Notes under the pieces: model-generated
The model's database searches: none
Told to the model about the DNA's origin: nothing
The model's input: the letters and a program-made list of their open reading frames with translations, nothing else
Source of the DNA: Ustulina deusta
Taxonomy: Eukaryota; Ascomycota; Sordariomycetes; Xylariales; Xylariaceae
DNA: 64,000 nucleotides
Direction of reading: 5' to 3'
NCBI GenBank assembly: GCA_023159155.1
Contig: JAJNNX010000054.1
Coordinates: forward strand, 1-64,000
Part shown: positions 38,575 through 48,836 of the stretch, one piece after another
Layout: every line of letters begins with the position of its first letter
Position numbering within the stretch: position 1 is the first letter of the stretch
Made by a program: the position numbers and the translations under genes

Positions 38575-40538
38575 GCCGCCAGTGGACACCATGACCGTTT
38601 TCTCGTCAATCTCGTACGTTGTCCAATTCATATCTTCTGGAGCAAAACGCCAATCCAATACAGGCAGGAAATCTGCGGGCTGAGGATGCCAAGGACCGAA
38701 CTCTGCCAGAATGCCAATGACGCCTTGGTGGCCTTTGCGAGTGGCTTCGTCAAATGCTGTAATGCCCAGGGCGTCCGCAGCATGGACGTCAGAGTGATCC
38801 AATAGTTCTCTCACGATTTCATGATTGCCTTGTTTCGCTACACAGTGCAATGGGGTAGCGCCATGGATGTTACAGATCTTGGCATCGGCTTGGTTTCTAT
38901 GAGAGAGCAAGACTTGGACCGCTTCGAGCTGTTGTTCCCAACAAGCTAGATGCAACGGAGTCCTTCCTTGCAAATCTGTACTATTAGCGTTAGCACCATA
39001 GTCCAATAGAAGCGCGCAAATGCGGTGGAAGCCTTCTTTTGCGGCAACATGAAGTGGCGTCCACTCGGTTACCTTCGTTTTGATATCAGTCATAGCATGA
39101 CCCTCAAGCAGTAGCCGTAAAAGCTCTTCAGAGCCATAACGTGCTGCCCAATGGAGAGCAGTCCAATCCCCGGCTGTCACGGTGTTTAAATCACGGCTAC
39201 CCGTTGAGAGGAGACGCTGATAAAGTGTGTGCAGCCCGAATATTGCTACTACATGTAGTGGCCGCATATTCCTGTAAGCCTGCTCGTAATGAGTAGCGTA
39301 CTCTTCTTGCACTGCCATGACAAGACCTGCCGCCGTTGTGTGAGCATCCGAGGAGAATAATTCCATTGCATCATCGAACCACTTGTCGTCGTCTTCTGCC
39401 TTCTGTGCATGCCAGCCCCAGTTAACTGCGGCGTAAGCCAGCAACGGATAGCTTTTTATCCTATCGCCCAAATCTCCTATTTGGCCTGGCGGTTTTCCGA
39501 GAAACGGTTTTAACCGCAAATATGTGATGCATTTTCTAGCCAATAGAGCATGTGGCTTATGAAGGAATGGGAGCTTCGTTGTCCATGTCCTGAGATTATT
39601 TGTTAGATATTCGTGGACCGAGTAATGCGCAAGCGTGACACTCTGGCCGTTGAGGCTGACGTTGACGAATCCACCACACACAGCAGTCACTGATTCGTTG
39701 AATGGAACACCCCTCTCGTGGATTTCTTGAAGCTCGCAAACGCCAGTCCAAGTAGCGACGCCGTTTGATAATTCGTTTATCGTAAGGGATCTTCGCGCGA
39801 AACAAAGCCAAGTCAATACTTCCAAAGCAAGACAAGCTTGTTTCTGTTCCTGCTCAAGAATCTTTCTCATGATCATTTCAAAGATGGAATGTAAGTCTTG
39901 GGAGGTATCTATGTCCATTATCGCCTCTGTCACCGCACTCAACGTGGGACAACGGTAGATGTGATTCATGAAAAGATGAGCAGCAAGAAAACTATGAGTT
40001 ATTGAGTCAATGTTAATCAAAGTCTGACGAAATCGACGCACCTCCCATTGACCCTTTCTGATATCATTTTGGTGATCTTCTCTTGGGTTCTCTCGTCTAT
40101 TTGGTCGGTTCTAAAAAGGTGATGCTGTTGAAATAGGTGATGGATAGAGAGGTCAATACCATCATCACGCGGCCTGTGCACCTCTATCCTGACTACATCA
40201 TGACCCAAGACCTGATGGGCAAATAAGGGCCTCGACGTGACAAACATGTTGGCTTTTTCATGGCGGAATAATGGCCTGAATCTGGCAAGAAAGTCGTCCT
40301 CACCTCCAGGATACTCGTCTAATGCATCGATGACAAAGGAAAGTCTCGTGAAATCCTTCAATCCCGATAACAAGATCGAACGTAGTTCACGAAACTCTAC
40401 CTGGCTTGCCAATTTACCCTTCGAGGCGAACCGATCCCATATCAATCTTGCAAGTTGAAGGGACTTTGGGGCCAACTGACGAAGCAGCGAAAGAGTGATC
40501 TTAGTCGGGTCCATTCCGTCTGGGTTGCTCATATCAAG

Positions 40539-40545
40539 AAAAAAA
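40539..40545 (-). other. T7 homopolymer frameshift in the NACHT domain
   Basis: On the minus strand GTATAC is followed by seven T and CTTGATATGAGC. Six T would give the conserved VYFFLDM. With seven the frame ends at TGA directly after. It may be a real null mutation or an assembly error in a homopolymer; the sequence alone cannot tell. Confidence 0.7.
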
Positions 40546-41973
40546 GTATACGCAAGTATACGTAGGTGTAGAAGACTGGTTTAGTAGATGCGATATGAGA
40601 ACAGAGCTAAATTTGTCAGTGCCCACGTTCCAGGTTCAGGTTGGGTAGTTTGTAGGCACCTGAGAACTGTTTTCCCTGACCCAGCTAGAAGATAGGTTAG
40701 CCTTTCCCATCATACAATGGGATAAATGAACTCACGAGGTCCATGAAGCCATATTGTTCTTCTAGGGCTAGACAGCCAACTTTTGAAATCGGCGTGTTCA
40801 AAGAGCCATGATGTCGCTGGGTAAATGATATTCTCAAGACGATGTTCCAGTGGTTGAGAATATGTGTTTCCAGGTTCCAGCCAGGTCAAAACATCTGCGA
40901 CCGATTCATCGTCCCCCCCGATAAAACCAGGCGCTAAAGGGCCCTCAGACTCGGTTTGCGGGTTCTCCTGGATAAGTTGTTTACACTGAATCCCTTGTGG
41001 TTCGATGGCCTGGCGAAGGCCACGGCAGAGGTGCCTAGCTCTTTCAAAACTATCTAACAAGGTAGGTGGTAATATCGCCGACCTACGTGTCCAACGTGAC
41101 CGCTTCTGAATGAAATTCAAATGTTCTTTCGAATGTGTATGTAGATTTTGTACTGATGAGAACAGCTCGTTTATCAAAGGAACCAATTTGCTGAGTTGGA
41201 GGATAGCTGTGTTGTCTGTGTCCCATGTTAATTGTTCAAAGTGATCCCTCAATCGAGGCAAAACATCTCGCAGTTGATCGAGCTCTGTAATCACCTGGTT
41301 GATGATCCGTTGGTCGTCCTTTTGAGAACCCGCGCAGAGCTCTTCAAGGATCTTTTCGATCCCAAGGAATATATCGAACACGGCGGCGATGCTCGCAATA
41401 GTTGACAATGCCTCCATTGCAGGGACATGACGAACCGTCGGATCCAGTCACAGCGTTCAGTCGTGAAAGTGTAATAGCGGGATTGAGTATTCTGCGAAGT
41501 GGAAGAGGGGTAGCAGGGCATTAATTGGTAAGCCTAGGCGCCCGCCATCAGTCGAATGCAACGCCATGTGTTCGGTAATATGGCGAGGTACGCCGCAGCA
41601 AACCTGCTCTTACGCTGCAACACCAATCATAGAAGGTTGCCAAAGGGGCCGTTCGATGAATGATTGTTCTTAGGTAAGTATCGATTTGCCTGTGAAAAGA
41701 CCCCCAGCGGTCTCTCAAACAGCCTGTCATTTTTCTGTCATTGCCATCCTTATCGCATTGCGGACCTTCTCGCGTCACAGACCTCATCGCATCGTAGCCT
41801 TCATGACAAGCCGCCATCGCAGCTACATGTAGTGACTGATGACAGGGTGAGCTGAGCTGAGCAAAAGCGGCAAGTGAGCTGAGCCTAATTTGAAATGCGC
41901 CACTTAAGCTGGGAAAACCTACTACCCAATCATAGGCCCTCTTATTCCTTCAACCACACCCAATCGTTTCGCC

Positions 41974-42421
41974 TCGGTTTTTCGAAGGGGAAGATCTGAT
42001 ATCGGGAGGGGAACCTAAACCCAACGCGGCAATACCCCCACATATGCTGCATGCTGCTCCACACCTCATTTAAATCCTATACAAACTATACCTATTTTAA
42101 TAGGGTGTGGAGCCGCCAGCAGCACCGACCGGGGATCATCCGTGAACTGACCAAAAACGACAGGTGTGCCAAAAGACAGCGCACTTTAACCACTAACACC
42201 ACTATAATTATAGCGCACTTTACCTACTAACACTACTATAATTATAGTACATTTTTACCTACTTACTACTTTTAACTGTCATTTTTATTGGTGTCCACAT
42301 GGTGTCCAAGACTAATCCATTTTGTATAGGAAATATGGGGGTATTGGGACATGTGGGGACAGTTGCCAAAACAGGTTTAGGTTCCCCTCCCGATATCAGA
42401 TCTTCCCCTTCGAAAAACCGA
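41974..42421. mobile_element. MITE-like element with perfect 48-bp terminal inverted repeats
   Basis: The left arm 41974-42021 (starts TCGGTTTTTCGAAGGGGAAG) and right arm 42374-42421 (ends CTTCCCCTTCGAAAAACCGA) are exact reverse complements over 48 bp. A second inverted stretch, CAATACCCCC against GGGGGTATTG, lies just inside. The interior has a 10-bp hairpin (GCTCCACACC 42056-42065, GGTGTGGAGC 42104-42113) and a 34-bp tandem repeat (42179-42212, 42213-42246, then a partial third) containing CTATAATTATAG. There is no transposase frame. A clear target duplication is not visible; only CC flanks both ends. The perfect arms imply recent mobility or gene conversion. Confidence 0.85.
42179..42270. 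repeat. 34-bp tandem repeat inside the MITE
   Basis: Two and a half copies of a 34-bp unit, starting GCGCACTTTAACCACTAACA and GCGCACTTTACCTACTAACA and ending ACTATAATTATA. The third copy starts GTACATTTTTACC and is diverged and partial. Confidence 0.75.
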
Positions 42422-42598
42422 CCTGCAATCGTTTAGGAAGATCCCAGTCAATTACGGTGCAGACTGAATGGTCTGGTGTTGTATTGACATACGGAGTTAC
42501 GTTTTTTACTACGTCGCCGCAGTCTTTACATAATACTCTGCTGGCTTTCAAGATATCAAAAAACGCGTGTGGCCTGCTGACCCGATCCTCACATACAA

Positions 42599-42869
42599 TT
42601 GAGGTGCAATGGGAAATGCGACAGTTGCCCGAGGTTAGGCGTAGCATGCGACCGCACTGGCATATCCAAAGGGCGATCATATGGGACGTGCCGTGCGTTT
42701 GGCCGAACCTGTCGTCACGATAACCGGGAGGGAACAGTCGGGGCTGAATACAATTGGTGCAAGGGTGCCATTCGAAATATCCAGTTCACGGAAAGTTCAC
42801 CAACGCAATTGTCTAGGGCGGTGTGGAGGGTGTAGAGAAGCCGACGTTCCCTGCTACCTACTTAGGTAG
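42599..42869 (+). pseudogene. Cys-rich, Zn2Cys6-like relic with frameshift
   Basis: One frame (42599-42835) reads RCNGKCDSCPRLGVACDR and then YGTCRAFGRTCRHD; an overlapping frame (42681-42869) reads RNCLGRCGGCREADVPC. The three similar Cys clusters (CxxxCxxCxxxxxxC style) look like pieces of fungal zinc-cluster sequence split by a frameshift. There is no convincing full gene, start or downstream domain. It could also be chance composition. Confidence 0.3.
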
Positions 42870-43350
42870 TAGCAAACAGCCCCTACCGCACTGTTGTATG
42901 CTGGCGCTGCAAAATCGTCAAAGGCCTCACAAGATGCTACAAAGATATAGATCTACTGCAGCACATACATGAGGAATGAGAAAACAACTAGGACGAGGAA
43001 GAGATAGGTGGACATATGACAGAAACGGAAAAGAGAGAGAAACAAGATACCGAATAGATTGTCCCAACCTCACCTCTTATCCATAAGCATTAATTCTCCG
43101 TTAAACCCGAGGGAAACAAGAAAGAACAGGCCAGTAGGCAAGTAGCACCACAATACACTCCAAGCTGAAAGTAGCTAGAGTGATGTTTCATTCTAATTAA
43201 AACATCATGTGTAGATATGATGCCCCCTTGGGCGGTGAATTGAATTGTATAGTACTCTCTCTACCCATGTCCCCTGGTCTGACAAAGTCAACCAGAAAGT
43301 GGAAACAAGCCACTCAGAAAGACGATATCAATCCGAGGTACGATCTATCT

Positions 43351-45318
43351 TCAGCCTATAATCATCCCTCTCATACTGGCCATATCACCCTCTTTGGCGG
43401 CCATCTCGAAGTAACCGTATATGATGCTATAACCGAGTTTATGTTAGTGAATGTCATAGAACTTCGCCGCGGACAAGGGATCAGAATAAATAGGGGCGGT
43501 GACGAGTGAGGTGCAGTCATCTGCCCAATACCGATTACTTACGTCACGGCCAATAAAGTACCAGTCCTAATTGATAGTTAGTATGAGTAAGTAGATTAGA
43601 ACACTAGAAACACCAGCATATTTACCCGCTGCCCAAAGCGCCAGAAAGGTCGCTAATAATACTCAATGCTCCAATAGTGGCGCCCCCGAAAGCGGCGGCG
43701 ATTGGAATTATGCGCTTAAGCTCTTTGTACATTGACGTGTCTCGATGGCCACTCATCGTGAGGCCCTGATCCTTAAGTTGCTTCGCAACATCGCGCGGAC
43801 CCGAGCCAGACACCTCAATCCATGTTTTGGAAAAGAGCGCGCAAGCCGAGAGCACTACAGCGTGTCAGTTACCAATGACGATCTAGTAAAGGGCGTGTGG
43901 ACGTACTGTACGCGGTATACAGAATGGCATGGATGGGGTCAAGTAACACCTGTCGCATCGATAGGGGAGGGCTTATGTAGTACACTAGACCGCCCACTGC
44001 TTGAAGCTGCGATGAACCGTCAATTGCTTCCCAAGTGCCGAACAGTCTGACGAGGAGATTCTCTGAAAATCGGGAGTAAAGCATTTGGCTAATGATGAAG
44101 ACGTTGCTCGATAATGCGGATTGGAGCACTAACAGCATTAGTCTACGACTAGCTATTTAACTCTAAAAGAACATACTGATCGGCATATTACTCGTGTAGA
44201 ACAGACGGACGGGATAGCTGCCCCGGGCACCTCGCTGCCTGGTGCTTTTCACGGGGATTTCGACGCGGAAACCTTGTAGATACCTTATGATATGTCAGCT
44301 CGTCTCCCATATGATTCTCAACTTAACGTACATAACGACTCCGAAGACGACACAGGTTGCTAGGAGGGAAGAGACGTTTGGGAGTCCGGGTCGGAAGAAG
44401 GCATGCTGGAGAGCTCGAGTCTTGTTTGGCCAGGTAAGGACCAAATGGAATAAGGCGATGACGGCACCTTCGTATTCAGGTCCTCTGCCAGTGCTAATGG
44501 TCATGGGCGACAGGGCTTTCCAGATAATGCCTTCGCATATATTCGTGGCTATGAACAGGCTGATACCACTTCCAAGGCCGTACCCCTTTTGGAGGACTTC
44601 GTCTAGAAGAATCACAATCATGCCGGCTGCAATGAGCTGAAGAATCAAAATGAAAACGACGCCGAGGCCAAGTTCATTGGGGGAGCCGTAAAGTCCAGAG
44701 AAAACATAAACGAAACTCGTGCCGATACTAAGAATGATAGAAAAAAGCTTCTGGGCGCTTTGCAGGGCTTCGCGGTCAGATTTCAGGTCGAGGTTGATAT
44801 CGATGATGTGGGTGCCTGCAAGAAGTTGAAAGACCATTCCCGACGATATAATAGGGGTAATTCCGAGCTCCATCAAGGTCCCACGGTTCGACGCAGTCAT
44901 TACCCGCAGCCAATAGATAGGATCGGACGAGTCTGAGGAGACAATGCCGTATAATGGCATCTGACTCATGAGTAGAAAAACCAAGAGGGTAAGGCCGGTC
45001 CACATGATTTTGTGATTGAACGGTACCTTCGCCTCGGGCTGCCGTACCTCGGGCAGAAACGCCTGAAAAGGCTTGACGAGGTCGATCTGGTGGAAGATGC
45101 TGTGAGCATGTTGGGACACGGGATGGGAGCCGGCTGGGGCAGCGAACTGGCCATGGCCACTCGCGCGAGTTGATCAGAGCAAAAGACCTACAAAGCGAAC
45201 TGCGGCAAAGACGGACGAGTTAGTGAAAGAATTCCGTTGGATTGATGGTTCGGGGCTTTGCCATGGGGGCTCCCAGCTGGACCTCTTGCAACACAGGCGT
45301 AAACTTACGTTGACTCAT
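43351..45318 (-). CDS. sec61: Protein transport protein Sec61 subunit alpha
   Basis: Pore subunit of the ER Sec61/SecYEG-type translocon for co- and post-translational import. Eight exons fit splice signals and close in frame: 45318-45309, 45199-45192, 45086-44332, 44283-44177, 44128-43907, 43854-43626, 43566-43543, 43426-43351, giving 476 residues, the normal length. The N-terminus, assembled from a 10-nt and an 8-nt exon, reads [20 protein letters not shown]. Conserved stretches include [28 protein letters not shown] (plug region follows), [40 protein letters not shown] (cytosolic ribosome-binding loop), [33 protein letters not shown] and TLLAVTIIYGYFE. About ten membrane spans are expected. 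The second intron starts GTAGGT, and one intron has the perfect branch TACTAAC. It shares a 950-bp divergent promoter with the transcription factor to its right. Confidence 0.95.
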
Positions 45319-46267
45319 GCCGACAACCGAGACAATGGCGCGAATAGAAGAGAGAATAAAGAAGAAGAGATACTTGTGTCAGCAACACTCTCTGTTGACT
45401 GACACAAGAGAGTTACCATGGCACAGAAAAGAAAAGATGGCGGGTGGAAGGCACTACGGTTGACAGATAGGAATTGGCTCCTTTAGAGACTCTTATCGAT
45501 AAGGTTGAGGCAGGTCATAGATGATAGAGTGGTCTTCCATCGAGTGTTTAATGTTGCAAGAATCCGCCCGAAGCCTTCACATGAAGGAAGTATATAACAT
45601 CCCCTGCATGAATTGGAGTGCTCTCATGGTATAACAGTGCGGGTGACGAACCGGTTTGCCACAAAGAAAGAAGTAATTAATCTGCAGATAGTTTAAGATA
45701 GTTTAGGAACAATTGCCTACAAGGGAGACCTGAAGGCTGGCACAACAACAAGATCAATACATCTTACCTCTATGTATGGTTGCACGCTCCCTGACATACG
45801 ATTTCATGTTGTGTATGTCTCCCACTCGGGGGAATAACTGCTTCCGAGGTAGCTGAGGTAAGAAACTGTTGAGATTATTCTACCGTTTTGTGCAAATCAT
45901 GGATGTTGCTTACAGTGCTTGATGACTTGATGTTATTTGCCCGAACTTCCTTATGTATGTGAAAGGCATGTTGGTGAAGGGTGCCGAATACCTCAGGCTG
46001 TTTTGTTTGTATTTAGTACCTACCCTAGGTAGCTCGTAATTGAAGGTACTTAGGTACTTAGGCACATACCTAAGGTATCTGGCTCCTAATAGGTATTATC
46101 GCCCCACAAATCCAGCCATTCATAGCTGGACGGCTTGGCAGCGTTGCACCTAGGTAGGTGGTGAAAACTTCCTGCTCACCGCTTCACGATTCTGCCCGTT
46201 TTATTATTTCCCACCTTTCTGTCGCTTCGTGCTTCGCGGATGCACAGGTGCCGGGGCCAGTAGCAAG
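45319..46267. promoter_or_regulatory. Divergent promoter between sec61 and the transcription factor gene
   Basis: About 950 bp between two start codons. It contains CT-rich tracts close to sec61 (TTTATTCTCTCTTCTATTCG on the minus strand), a usual fungal promoter element. Near the other gene there is a cluster of TAGGTA-type motifs: CCTAGGTAGC near 46,024, AGGTACTTAGGTACTTAGG near 46,045, and CACCTAGGTAGGTGG near 46,146. No standard TATA box is evident. Confidence 0.5.
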
Positions 46268-48836
46268 ATGGGTCGCCGGCCCAATCCCTTGATCCTCGAG
46301 TTCTTCGAGCGAGGCGCCAAGTTGAACGACAACAGCAACCGCTACCACCACCGCTGCAAGGCCTGCGGCGAGGACTTCCCCAAGGGCCGCATCGACAGCC
46401 TCACGAACCACCTCACCAAGAAGTGTCCTGCCATCTCTGAGGCCGAGCGCATCAACGCCTGCCTGGCTCTCCACGGCATCAACAATGCGTCCGGCCGCCC
46501 CAAATACGACGGGCTGCTGCACTCGGGCCCGAACATGGGACCCAACACCAGCCACGCCCCCGGCCACGATGCCGCCTTTTCCCTCGTCCAGACCGCCAGC
46601 CAGGCTCAGCATCTGTCGCATGGCCACGCCCAATCCCAGCCGCACAGCCAGATCTGGACGCCCCTAGAAACCCTCGCCGAGGTGTCTCGTCAGATCGAGG
46701 CGAACGAGAAGCACGACGACCACGGCGCTGCCGCCCACGACCCTACCACCTTGGCTGTGCAGACCACCCTGGCTGCCGCCATTCCCAACATTCCCTCCTC
46801 GGGCACGAGCGCCTTCGAGCTGCACGAGCAATTCACTTTGGAGAACCCGCCTTTAAGCTCCAACTCCCAGCCTCAGCACGAGAAGAATGGTGTGTAGTCT
46901 AATTCGACCTTGGTCGTCTCCTATCGCGGTCTGCGACATAGGCAATGCTAACTTCTAGCCCACAGACGCCACGCCGCACAGAGAATCCGAGTTCGTCCAT
47001 CATGAGCTCTCTACCGAGGAACAGCGACTCCACCAGTTTTTGCAATCCGCTGCATCGCCTTCGCAAACCGCCCTCTCCGTTGCCGCCGCCGCCGCAACCG
47101 CTCGGCTTACCTCGTCCCTGCTTGATCCCCAGTTGCTCAGCGATGCCGCCATTGCCGAGCAGATAGCCCAGACGGCGCCGTCCACTGATATGATGATTGA
47201 CTACCCAGAGCCCGAAAGAGATCAGCCCGCCCAAGGTAGTACTCAAGTTGGTACCCAGGTGAGTCGGGTCGCTCAAGTCACCCCGCCTCCTTCTGTGAGT
47301 ACTGCCGAGTCGTCAACGCCGTGGGGTGGCATGGCCTACATGGCGGAGGATATCCACGGTCCCGCCACCGTCACCGATCATGCCCATCAATTGGGTCCTA
47401 ATCTCAAAGGCGGTTACCGTATGGATACCAGTACTAGCCCGAACGGTTCTCGCCAGAAGCACAGTCGGGCAAAATTTGACAAGGAGCGTCGAATCGAGGT
47501 GCAAGAGGTACGCCGTATCGGCGCATGCATCCGGTGCCGTATTCTGCGAAAGGTGTGTTCGAAAGGCACACCATGCGATACCTGCAAGAAAGTGCTGTCA
47601 CCTCGCGTCTGGCGAACTGGTTGTGTTCGAACCAAGCTTTCGGAATTTATCGACCTGTATTCTGCCGGAGTACAGGTGGTCATGGCCCAAAAGCGGATCA
47701 ATGGGTGCAAGACATCTTATCGCCTAGAGAATACCGGCGTCGTGGTGGAGGCTTCACACTTTCCGGAATCCGGGCATACCGTCATATTTCAAGTATTCCA
47801 AGGCTACCCCAAAGAAGAAGATGAACACACGCTCAAGTTGGGCCCTCACCCCCCTGTCATCCTCCTTGATAATGACAAGGAAGATATTCCAGGAAAAGTC
47901 GAAGCCTACATGCGTAACATGTTGCCAGAATACATAACACATGAGCCATCGCCGTATGTTCGGGTTACATTGGAGATCGCGGACCAGATTGCCAAGGAGA
48001 CCAATGATGAACTCTTGAAGCGGTCGCTTGAGCTTTGGGGGATTGTAGAGATGATGGATCGTGAGCGACAATGGACGATGCTGGCCAAATCCTCCCAACC
48101 CGAAGTTGAGGATCACTGGATTAAAGACGACACAGAGAGTGAGGCATACAGCAATATCTGCATGCAGCTCACTGCTGCTGCTGAGCGGAAAGCATCTCTG
48201 GCTAGCAGAAACCTGTTAAATGGCATCCAGCGGAGTTTGCAAGACGGCAAGACAAGACTCGGATTTCCCATGTTTCTTACCGTCATGCTCTTCCTGAATT
48301 GTTTAGAAAAGACTACCTGGGCTTTCAAAGCCTGGGACCAAGAAAATTTGCGCCCAAAGTGGCCCCTCGAGCGCCCACCTCGCAGCTACACTAATCAAGG
48401 GCATGGCCTTACAGAGCTCTTGAGGATGCTTCTCGTTATCCGTCACGTTCTTCCGAAAACTGCCCAGTCCGATCCCGATGTGCCCATCGTGGCGGAGGGA
48501 GAGGGACCTGAGGTCAAGAAGTACTTTCACGATCTTAACGTCACTCGTAAGTTGTCACCCTCTGATGGAGATTTGTATCTGTTTGGGATCACTTGCTGAT
48601 GTTCTTTAGCTCGTTATCTGCGAATGCGGTACCATGAAAATAACTTCCAGCCGACAGACTCTCGATCTTTGGAATTTTTGTTTTGCGCTCAACTACTGCT
48701 TCACGCCCCACCCCCTCATACCGAGTTTCATTCTTTGCCCCGAGGAGCACTTCAGGAAACTCTTCAGGAGGCGCCTCAAGTCGCTTCTCAAGACATGTCT
48801 GAGGCAAATTCTCAAGAGATATCTCAAGACGCCTAG
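46268..48836 (+). CDS. Transcription factor with BED-like zinc finger and Zn2Cys6 cluster
   Basis: Exons 46268-46889, 46966-48546 and 48610-48836 give 809 residues; introns of 76 nt (branch TGCTAAC) and 63 nt. The start ATG gives MGRRPNPLILEFFERGAKLN. Residues 30-53 carry C-x2-C-x14-H-x4-C (CKACGEDF...HLTKKC), a BED-like finger. Residues about 395-427 carry C-x2-C-x6-C-x5-C-x2-C-x12-C (ACIRCRILRKVCSKGTPCDT), a Gal4-type zinc cluster with a long last spacing; a basic stretch RQKHSRAKFDKERR precedes it. The middle is Ala/Gln/Pro-rich. The C-terminal half has helical conserved blocks (LLRMLLVIRHVLPKT) and an acidic Gln/Glu-rich tail. It is likely nuclear and DNA-binding; the target genes are unknown and I know no gene name. 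Confidence 0.85.

Larger units (their letters stand above)
38572..41417 (-). pseudogene. NACHT-ankyrin NLR (STAND) with a frameshift; continues into a kinase past a TAG
   Basis: Exons: 41417-40736, 40684-40660, 40606-40042, 39991-38572; introns of 51, 53 and 50 nt with GT..AG ends. Residues 1 to about 170 are helical, as in N-terminal domains of fungal STAND proteins (starts MEALSTIASIAAVF). NACHT: the Walker A HGPPGSGKTVL is created by splicing introns 1 and 2; then VLISHLL, YFFLDM, Walker B LSFVIDALDEY and a sensor-like MFVTSRPL. A winged-helix-like region (LEVLTWLCFARRSLTINEL) and about five ankyrin repeats follow (DWTALHWAARYG, EWTPLHVAAKEG, GRTPLHLACWE, GATPLHCVAKQG). A T7 run at 40539-40545 shifts the frame between TYTCVYFF and LDMSNPDG, which belong to the same NACHT strand, so one T is extra. 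About 896 codons precede the TAG at 38574-38572. The role by family is intracellular sensing that triggers allorecognition or immune-like death; ligand unknown. Confidence 0.8.
41418..43350. other. Intergenic region with a MITE and a Cys-rich relic
   Basis: From 41418 to 41973 (promoter side of the NLR) nothing is recognisable. A 448-bp inverted-repeat element follows at 41974-42421. At 42599-42869 there is a Cys-rich coding relic. From about 42,870 to 43,350 lies the probable 3' UTR and downstream region of sec61, without visible genes. Confidence 0.6.

Noticed and set aside
38572..38617. A cryptic 46-nt intron (GTACGA...TAG) that would remove the NLR stop codon
   Set aside because: Its length is not a multiple of three and the joined frame meets a TGA after a few codons.
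46184..46645. 153-codon minus-strand ORF
   Set aside because: Shadow of the first exon of the transcription factor; Val/Gly/Ala-rich antisense of a GC-biased exon.
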